Part shown: positions 6,053 through 11,113 of the stretch, piece by piece
Layout of the letters: each line of letters begins with the position of its first letter
Position numbering within the stretch: the first letter of the stretch is position 1
Assembly: GCA_035516075.1 (NCBI GenBank)
Contig: DATJAQ010000266.1
Span: 1-11,113 of the forward strand
Origin: Gp13-AA77 sp035516075
Lineage (GTDB): Bacteria > Acidobacteriota > Terriglobia > UBA7540
DNA: 11,113 nucleotides
Reading direction: 5' to 3'
Program-made: the position numbers and the translations under genes
Notes under the pieces: generated by a model
Seen by the model: the letters and a program-made list of their open reading frames with translations, nothing else
What the model was told of the DNA's origin: nothing
The model's database searches: none

Positions 6053-7621
6053 ATGGCGGCGAGCCAGGACAAGACGGCAGTACCGGCGGTGAATCCCTGG
6101 ATCATCGCCGTGGCGGTGATGCTGAGCACCTTCATGGAAGTGCTCGACACCACGGTGGTGAACGTGTCGCTGCCGCACATCGCGGGGAGCCTGTCCGCCA
6201 CGGTGGACGAGGCCACCTGGACCCTCACCTCTTACCTGGTGGCGAATGCCATCATTCTGCCCTTGACCGGGTGGCTGGGAAATTTCTTCGGACGCAAGCG
6301 CCTGCTGATGATTTCGGTGGTGGGTTTCACCGGCGCGTCCTTCCTATGCGGCCTGGCCCCCAGTTTGCCCCTGCTGGTGGTTTTCCGCGTGATTCAAGGC
6401 GCGTGCGGCGGGGGGCTGCAGCCCATCTCGCAGGCGGTGTTGCTCGAATCGTTCCCGCCGCGGGACCGCGGCAAGGCCATGGGCTTCTGGGGATTGGGCA
6501 TTGTGGTGGCGCCGATGCTGGGACCCGTGCTCGGCGGATGGCTGACGGACAGCTACAGTTGGCGCTGGGTGTTTTACATCAACGTGCCCATCGGCGTGGC
6601 CGCGATCATCATGACGAAGATGTTTGTGTTCGACCCTCCGTACATTCGCCGGACGTCACAGAATGTCGACTATTGGGGCATCGGCATGCTGGCGGTGGGC
6701 ATCGGCGCGCTGCAGGTGGTGCTCGACAAGGGCCAGGAGAAGGATTGGTTCGGAACCCACTGGATTACGGCTCTCACCCTTCTGGCCGTCGTCACCCTGG
6801 CCGCCTTTGTGCTTCACGAGCTCTGGACCCGGCATCCGGTGGTGAACCTGCGGGTGTTCAAGAACCGGAGCTACTCCACCGGCGTCTTCATGATGGCCAT
6901 CCTGGGCGTCGGTCTGTATGGCAGCACGGTGCTGATCCCGCTGGTGCTCCAGACGTTGCTCGGCTACCCGGCGGTGCAGGCGGGCATCGCCATGGCGCCG
7001 CGCGGGTTCGGCTCCTTCATCGCCATGCCTGTGGTGGGCATCATCATGGTGCGGTTCGACTCCCGGAAACTGCTGGCGCTCGGCCTCGGGGTGTGCGCCT
7101 ACACGCTCATCGCGTTTTCGCGGCTGAACCTCGACGCCGGCTACTGGGATTTCTTCTGGCCGCAGATCATCATGGGCATGTCGCTGGGCTTTCTGTTCGT
7201 GCCGCTGACCACTACCACGATGGATCCCATCCCCAGGGAAGCCATGGGCAATGCCACCAGCCTCTTCAACGTGGTGCGCAACCTCGGCGGCAGCGTGGGC
7301 ATATCGGCGGTGGAGACCATCCAGGTGCGCCGCGAGCAGACACACCTGCACGACCTGGCGGCGCACGTGAACCCGCTGAATCCGCTGGCCACCGCCATGA
7401 TGAGCCGGCTGCGAGGCGCCTTCGCCGCCGGCGGATCCGACCCGGTCACCGCCGGCCACCGGGCTTACACGGTGGTGTGGGGGATGGTGGTGCGGCAGGC
7501 CACGATGATGTCCTACAACGACGCCTTCCGGCTGCTTGGGGTGATGTTTGTGGGCATGCTGCCTTTCATCCTGCTGATGAAGAAACCCAGGGGCAGCGGC
7601 GAACGGCCCGCCGTCCACTGA
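6053..7621 (+). CDS. DHA2 (EmrB/QacA-type) 14-TM MFS drug exporter
   Basis: This 522-residue membrane protein has the DHA2 layout of about 14 hydrophobic segments. FMEVLDTTVVNVSLPHIA (about 27-44) is the family's TM1 motif, with the membrane-embedded Asp that couples proton entry. GWLGNFFGRKRLL (about 73-85) is MFS motif A. GPVLGGWLTD (about 157-166), followed by WRWVFYINVPIG, is motif C of the antiporters. Such proteins expel hydrophobic drugs, fatty acids or detergents using the proton gradient. EmrB-type pumps often have an EmrA/HlyD adaptor gene beside them; none is present here. The start is less certain than the frame: AAGGA at about 6031-6035 is some 17 nt from the ATG, too far for ideal use, but no in-frame start codon is closer upstream. 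It lies divergent from padR, a frequent arrangement for pump control, but co-regulation is inferred only. Confidence 0.93.
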   Translation: MAASQDKTAVPAVNPWIIAVAVMLSTFMEVLDTTVVNVSLPHIAGSLSATVDEATWTLTSYLVANAIILPLTGWLGNFFGRKRLLMISVVGFTGASFLCGLAPSLPLLVVFRVIQGACGGGLQPISQAVLLESFPPRDRGKAMGFWGLGIVVAPMLGPVLGGWLTDSYSWRWVFYINVPIGVAAIIMTKMFVFDPPYIRRTSQNVDYWGIGMLAVGIGALQVVLDKGQEKDWFGTHWITALTLLAVVTLAAFVLHELWTRHPVVNLRVFKNRSYSTGVFMMAILGVGLYGSTVLIPLVLQTLLGYPAVQAGIAMAPRGFGSFIAMPVVGIIMVRFDSRKLLALGLGVCAYTLIAFSRLNLDAGYWDFFWPQIIMGMSLGFLFVPLTTTTMDPIPREAMGNATSLFNVVRNLGGSVGISAVETIQVRREQTHLHDLAAHVNPLNPLATAMMSRLRGAFAAGGSDPVTAGHRAYTVVWGMVVRQATMMSYNDAFRLLGVMFVGMLPFILLMKKPRGSGERPAVH

Positions 7622-7692
7622 CGCTCCCTGCGTCGGGATCGGCCTGCGGCGCCTCGACGACCCAGGCGGGCCGAACTCCCGAGTTGCGCCCT

Positions 7693-7722
7693 CTGACTCC
7701 TACAAGCTGAAGCTGCTACACT
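7693..7722 (+). promoter_or_regulatory. Candidate promoter giving a near-leaderless asparagine synthase-like mRNA
   Basis: CTGACT (7693-7698, 4 of 6 to -35) and TACACT (7717-7722, 4 of 6 to -10) are spaced by 18 bp. Transcription would begin around 7729, only about 9 nt before the ATG at 7738. No Shine-Dalgarno-like run is seen in the 30 bases before that ATG, which agrees with a leaderless or very short leader. The matches are modest, so this is a suggestion. Confidence 0.35.
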
Positions 7723-7737
7723 CGCCTGATACTCAAA

Positions 7738-9618
7738 ATGTGCGGCATCGCGGGCATATTCAATTTCGGAACAGAAGCTCCGGTGGAGCGAGCCGCCCTC
7801 GCCCGTGCGGCCGCGGCCATGGTGCATCGCGGGCCGGACGATGAAGGCTTTTACCTCGAGGGCTCCTTGGGGCTCGCCAACCGGCGGCTGAGCATCATTG
7901 ACCTCCCCGGCGGCCACCAGCCCCTCTCGAACGAGGACGGCCGCGTTTGGATTACATTCAACGGCGAAATCTATAACTACCGCGAACTGCGCGCGGAACT
8001 CGAGGGGCGCGGACATTGCCTTCGGACCGCCGGCGACACCGAAACCATCGTGCACCTGTACGAGGAATGTGGGCCCGCGTGTTTGGAGCGGCTGCGCGGC
8101 ATGTTCGCATTCGCGCTTTGGGACAGCCGGGAGCGCCGGCTGCTGTTGGCGCGCGACCGCCTTGGCATCAAGCCCATCTTCTACCGCCTGGACTCGGGCA
8201 GCCTTGAGTTCGCTTCGGAGCTGCGGGCCTTGGCGGCACTCCGTCCGGAATCGGAGGGCAAGCCCGAGATTAATTTCCAGGCTATTTATGATTTTTTCGG
8301 GTTTCGCTACGTACCTTCGCCCGGCACCTTCTATACGGGCGTGCAGAAGCTGCTGCCCGGCCACTGCCTGATCGCGGACCACTCTGGCGCGCGGATCGTC
8401 CCATGGTGGGACGTGCCCGGCGAAGACGCCGATGGCCCCAAGGATCGATGGCCCGAGGCCATCGGCGAGCAGGTGATCGAGCTCCTGCGCGAGTCGGTCC
8501 AACTGCGCCTGATCTCGGATGTGCCCCTCGGCGTGTTCCTGAGTGCAGGTGTGGATTCGAGCGCGGTGCTGGCCATGGCGGCCGGGCTCGGCGCCCGTCC
8601 TCTGCGCACCTTCTCGGTGGGCTTCGAAGAGAGCCGTTACAGCGAGCTCCCGGGCGCCCGAAAGACAGCCCGAGCCTTCGCTGCCGAGCATCATGAACTG
8701 GTGCTGCGCGCCGAAGATCTCGGTGAGGACCTCGAGCGCCTGGTAACCCTTCGCCGCGAGCCGGTTGCCGAGCCCACCGACGTGGCCCTCTATCGTATCT
8801 CGCGCCTGGCCGCGCAAAGCGTGAAGGTGGTGCTGGCCGGCGAGGGCGGCGACGAGCTCTTTGCCGGCTATCCGAAGTATGCTGCCGAGCGGCTTGCGAG
8901 GTTGGTCGCGACCCTCCCGCGCGACTTCACGCGCCGCATCGCCGCCCTGCTGCCTTATGGCGGCCGCCGGCTGCGATTAGCGCTTGAGACCCTGGCGATT
9001 CCGGATGAAGCGGAACGTTCCGCAGCTTGGTTCGCGTCCTTCACGCGTGCCGAGCGCGAGGCGCTCTTTGCCCCAGATTTTCTCGCGCAGGTGGACCAGG
9101 CGCACCCGGCGCGGGTCTTCGCGGAGTACCTGGAGCGGGCGCGGTTGCGGTCGCCCCTTAAGCGCCTGCTGTACACCGACCTCAAGGTGTGGTTGCCGGA
9201 CAACCTGCTCCTGCGCGGCGATCACATGACTATGGCGGCCAGTATCGAAGAGCGAGTTCCCTTTCTCGATCACCGGCTGGTGGAATTCGCGGCCAGCATC
9301 CCCGGGCGGCTGCTGACCCAGGGATTTCGCACCAAAGCCCTGCTGAAGCGAGCCCTCGGGCCTTATCTTCCGGCCGAGACCCTGCGCCGGCGCAAGGTTG
9401 GCTTTGCCGTTCCGGTGGGCGAGTGGTTCCGGAAATCGCTCAAGCCGATGGTGGCGGACCTCGTGCTCTCGCCCACAGCGCTGGAACGCGGCTACTTCGA
9501 CCGCCGGGCCATGGAGCAGTTTGTGCGCGAGCACTTTGACGGCGTCCGCGACCGGCGCAAGCAGCTCTGGGCGCTGGTGAACTTCGAACTGTGGCAGAGG
9601 TCAGTGGTGAGCGGATAG
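7738..9618 (+). CDS. AsnB-like glutamine-hydrolysing amidotransferase, EPS-cluster type
   Basis: This 626-residue protein joins a class II glutaminase domain (about 1-215) to an asparagine-synthase ATP-pyrophosphatase domain (about 240-620). MCGIAGIF puts the nucleophile Cys at position 2; removing Met exposes it, which fixes this start. NGEIYN (about 75-80) and GDTE (about 99-102) bind glutamine, and ARDRLGIKPIFY (138-149) is conserved. The pyrophosphate loop is SAGVDSS (269-275), with Ala where SGG is more usual. LAGEGGDELFAGYPKY (366-381) is the conserved downstream block. Enzymes of this type make asparagine or amidate sugar carboxylates and other acids. Length and the next-door glycosyltransferase resemble the amidotransferases of exopolysaccharide/exosortase loci, so glycan amidation is a good guess; free asparagine synthesis cannot be excluded. 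The glycosyltransferase follows after 78 nt and is probably co-transcribed. Confidence 0.93.
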   Translation: MCGIAGIFNFGTEAPVERAALARAAAAMVHRGPDDEGFYLEGSLGLANRRLSIIDLPGGHQPLSNEDGRVWITFNGEIYNYRELRAELEGRGHCLRTAGDTETIVHLYEECGPACLERLRGMFAFALWDSRERRLLLARDRLGIKPIFYRLDSGSLEFASELRALAALRPESEGKPEINFQAIYDFFGFRYVPSPGTFYTGVQKLLPGHCLIADHSGARIVPWWDVPGEDADGPKDRWPEAIGEQVIELLRESVQLRLISDVPLGVFLSAGVDSSAVLAMAAGLGARPLRTFSVGFEESRYSELPGARKTARAFAAEHHELVLRAEDLGEDLERLVTLRREPVAEPTDVALYRISRLAAQSVKVVLAGEGGDELFAGYPKYAAERLARLVATLPRDFTRRIAALLPYGGRRLRLALETLAIPDEAERSAAWFASFTRAEREALFAPDFLAQVDQAHPARVFAEYLERARLRSPLKRLLYTDLKVWLPDNLLLRGDHMTMAASIEERVPFLDHRLVEFAASIPGRLLTQGFRTKALLKRALGPYLPAETLRRRKVGFAVPVGEWFRKSLKPMVADLVLSPTALERGYFDRRAMEQFVREHFDGVRDRRKQLWALVNFELWQRSVVSG

Positions 9619-9696
9619 TGGGCGCACGTGAGTTGACGGAAAGCCGGCACCGCTCAAGTGGCTACTGACTCGCTGAATGCATCGCTCTGCGTCCGG

Positions 9697-10896
9697 ATGA
9701 CGAATGTCCTCATCATCGTCGAAGACCTGCCGGTGCCCTTTGACCGGCGCGTGTGGCAGGAGGCGTGTGCCCTGCGCGACGCCGGGTACGAGGTGTCGGT
9801 GGTCTGCCCCAAGCGGGAGATGTTCACGGCCAGCCGCGAGACGCTGGAAGGCATTAAAGTCTACCGTCACTCGTTACGCGAAGGATCCGGTCCGCTCGGA
9901 TATCTCCTCGAGTACCTCTGGGCGCTGGCGGCCCAGTTCGTGCTGGCGCTCGGAATCTATCGCCGCACCCGGTTTCGCGTGATTCACGCCTGTAATCCAC
10001 CGGACACGATCTTCCTGGTGGGCGCCTTCTTCAAACTCTTCGGCGTCCGGTTCATTTTCGATCACCACGACCTCAATCCCGAGCTCTTCGAGGTGAAGTT
10101 CCGGCGCCGGGGCGTTCTTTACCGGCTGGTCTGGCTGGCGGAGAGGCTGACCTACCGCACGGCAGACGTCTCCATCGCCACCAACGCCTCTTACCGGCAA
10201 GTGGCGATCGAGCGCGGCGGCATGCGGCCCGAGCGGGTCTTTGTGGTCCGCAGCAGCCCAGACCTCAGCCGGCTACAACTCGGCCCGCCGAGCCCGGCTC
10301 TAAAGCAGGGGCGGCCGTATCTCGTGCTCTACCTCGGTACGATGGGACCGCAGGAAGGCGTGGACCTCTTCCTCGAGGCGGCCGCGCGCATAATGCAGGC
10401 GCGCAACGACGCGGCCTTCGTGGTGATCGGCCAGGGCTCGGAAGTCCCGCGCCTGAAGGCCCTGGCTGCCCGGCTAGGCCTCGGCGACGCGTTGCAATTC
10501 ACCGGGCGCGTTCCGGACGCCGAGTTGGCGGAATACCTGTGCACCGCAGATGTCTGCGTGGCGCCCGACCCCAGGAACCCGATGAACGACAAGTCCACCA
10601 TGAACAAAATCCTGCAATACATGGCCTACGGCCGCCCCGTCGTGCTTTTCGATCTCACCGAAGGACGCCGCGCGGCCGGGGACGCCGCGCTTTACGCGCA
10701 GCCGAATGATCCCGGCGACTTCGCCCGCAACATCGTTCGACTGTTGGACTCGGAGCCGCTCCGGCGCGAGTTGGGCGATCGCGGTCGGCGGCGAATCGAA
10801 GAGGACCTCAATTGGGACCGCGAGAAGGCGGCGCTGCTCGCGGCCTATCGCCTGGCGCTGGGTGATGAGGGCGCTGCTGCGCCGGCACTGTCCTAA
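9697..10896 (+). CDS. GT4-family glycosyltransferase (GT-B fold)
   Basis: From the ATG at 9697 this is a 399-residue GT-B enzyme. A GTG at 9658 would add 13 residues, but family members begin with the strand seen here (VLIIVEDLPVPFDRRVWQEA, residues 4-23), so the ATG is preferred; neither has a strong ribosome binding site. The N-terminal acceptor half includes FDHHDLNPELF (about 121-131). The C-terminal nucleotide-sugar half has LYLGTMGPQEGVD (about 211-223), FTGRVPDAELAEYL (about 268-281) and NDKSTMNKILQYMAYG (297-312). The position normally held by the second Glu of the E-x7-E motif is Gln307 here. The enzyme likely transfers a sugar onto a lipid-linked glycan on the cytoplasmic face of the membrane. 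It follows the AsnB-like gene and overlaps the convergent sugar transferase gene by 4 nt. Sugar donor and acceptor are unknown. Confidence 0.92.
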   Translation: MTNVLIIVEDLPVPFDRRVWQEACALRDAGYEVSVVCPKREMFTASRETLEGIKVYRHSLREGSGPLGYLLEYLWALAAQFVLALGIYRRTRFRVIHACNPPDTIFLVGAFFKLFGVRFIFDHHDLNPELFEVKFRRRGVLYRLVWLAERLTYRTADVSIATNASYRQVAIERGGMRPERVFVVRSSPDLSRLQLGPPSPALKQGRPYLVLYLGTMGPQEGVDLFLEAAARIMQARNDAAFVVIGQGSEVPRLKALAARLGLGDALQFTGRVPDAELAEYLCTADVCVAPDPRNPMNDKSTMNKILQYMAYGRPVVLFDLTEGRRAAGDAALYAQPNDPGDFARNIVRLLDSEPLRRELGDRGRRRIEEDLNWDREKAALLAAYRLALGDEGAAAPALS

Positions 10897-11113
10897 CTCG
10901 CTCCCCGCCCCAGCAGGACGACAGGGATGGTCTTGAGAAGGATTTTCCAATCGAGCGCGGGCGACCAGGTATCGATATACTCGAGGTCGAGTTCCATCCA
11001 GCGGCGGAAGTTCAGCTTGTTGCGGCCCTCGAGCGCCCAAAGGCAGGTGAGGCCGGGTTGCATGCGCAGGCGGCGGCGCTGCCAGCGCTCGTAGTGCGCC
11101 ACTTCCTCGGGCA
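10893..11113 (-). CDS. Undecaprenyl-phosphate sugar-1-phosphate transferase, C-terminal part
   Basis: The last 73 residues of a gene entering from the right edge. The frame is open to base 11113 (the GTG at 11102 is internal, since PEEV is the usual sequence there). Visible motifs are those of the bacterial sugar transferase family (WbaP/WcaJ/PglC-like): PEEVAHYERWQRRRL, then QPGLTCLWALEGRN, LDLEYIDTWS, and the closing LDWKILLKTIP...GRGAS. These membrane enzymes start exopolysaccharide or O-antigen repeats by moving a sugar phosphate onto undecaprenyl phosphate. The catalytic Asp-Glu pair and membrane segments lie outside the window. The gene converges on the glycosyltransferase, and their stop codons interlock in CTAA at 10893-10896. 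The family call is strong; the sugar cannot be inferred from this tail. Confidence 0.9.
   Translation of the reverse strand, partial: PEEVAHYERWQRRRLRMQPGLTCLWALEGRNKLNFRRWMELDLEYIDTWSPALDWKILLKTIPVVLLGRGAS

Noticed and set aside
5915..6178. Minus-strand frame covering the padR-exporter gap
   Set aside because: Its first part is antisense to the exporter and the rest is His/Arg- then Ala/Pro-rich; no ribosome binding site or family match, so it was not accepted as a gene.
7674..7685. AACTC-cc-GAGTT dyad after the exporter gene as a terminator
   Set aside because: The stem is short with an unworkable 2-nt loop and no T-tract follows.
6271..7710. A 479-codon plus-strand frame overlapping the exporter gene
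   Set aside because: Low-complexity Arg/Gly/His-rich translation in another frame of a well-supported MFS gene.
7513..8817. A 434-codon minus-strand frame opposite the AsnB-like gene
   Set aside because: No recognisable family, runs across two real genes on the other strand, and has shadow-type composition.
9633..9666. TTGACG (9633-9638) with GCTACT (9661-9666) as a promoter for the glycosyltransferase
   Set aside because: The 22-bp spacing is too long, and the gene is close enough to the AsnB-like gene for co-transcription.
1..11113. CRISPR array, tRNA, rRNA, insertion sequence or phage genes
   Set aside because: No regularly spaced repeats, RNA gene signatures, transposase motifs or terminal inverted repeats were seen.

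Overview
This GC-rich, densely coding window looks like chromosomal DNA of a member of the Acidobacteriota, most likely of the Solibacter/Bryobacter type. The best evidence is a 938-residue MacB/FtsX-type permease with two complete permease modules and no ATPase gene beside it, preceded by a small PadR regulator. That pairing (the 'Acidobacterial duplicated orphan permease', ADOP, with its PadR partner) is characteristic of that phylum. The assignment is an inference from gene families; there is no rRNA in the window.

Layout. (1) 1-1113 (+): the C-terminal part of a serine hydrolase of the beta-lactamase/penicillin-binding-protein fold, cut by the window edge. (2) 1238-2666 (+): an accessory pocket with a Uma2-family putative endonuclease and a type II toxin-antitoxin pair (ribbon-helix-helix antitoxin and DUF3368/PIN-like toxin, overlapping by 4 nt). 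Between these two lies a vestige of a second ADOP C-terminus on the minus strand (stop at 1820-1822). (3) 2687-5848 (-): a padR-ADOP operon, 15 nt apart, with a promoter whose -35 and -10 elements each fall on one arm of an 8-bp inverted repeat, a probable autoregulatory operator. (4) 6053-7621 (+): a 14-TM DHA2/EmrB-type drug exporter divergent from padR. (5) 7738-11113: the edge of an exopolysaccharide locus, with an AsnB-like amidotransferase, a GT4 glycosyltransferase, and a convergent undecaprenyl-phosphate sugar-1-phosphate transferase that runs off the right end.

How the genes may work together. PadR probably represses its own operon with the permease, and could also affect the divergent exporter across the 204-bp gap. 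The three right-hand genes fit priming, extension and amidation of a lipid-linked cell-surface glycan. The toxin-antitoxin pair and Uma2 gene look like independent accessory genes that arrived beside an ADOP paralogue, of which only the last codons remain.

No CRISPR array, tRNA, rRNA, transposase or phage gene was seen, and no intergenic stretch exceeds about 205 bp. I found no convincing new multi-gene system. The most worthwhile observations are the padR operator/promoter architecture, the ADOP-tail vestige with the toxin-antitoxin pair between two ADOP tails, and the near-leaderless start of the AsnB-like gene.
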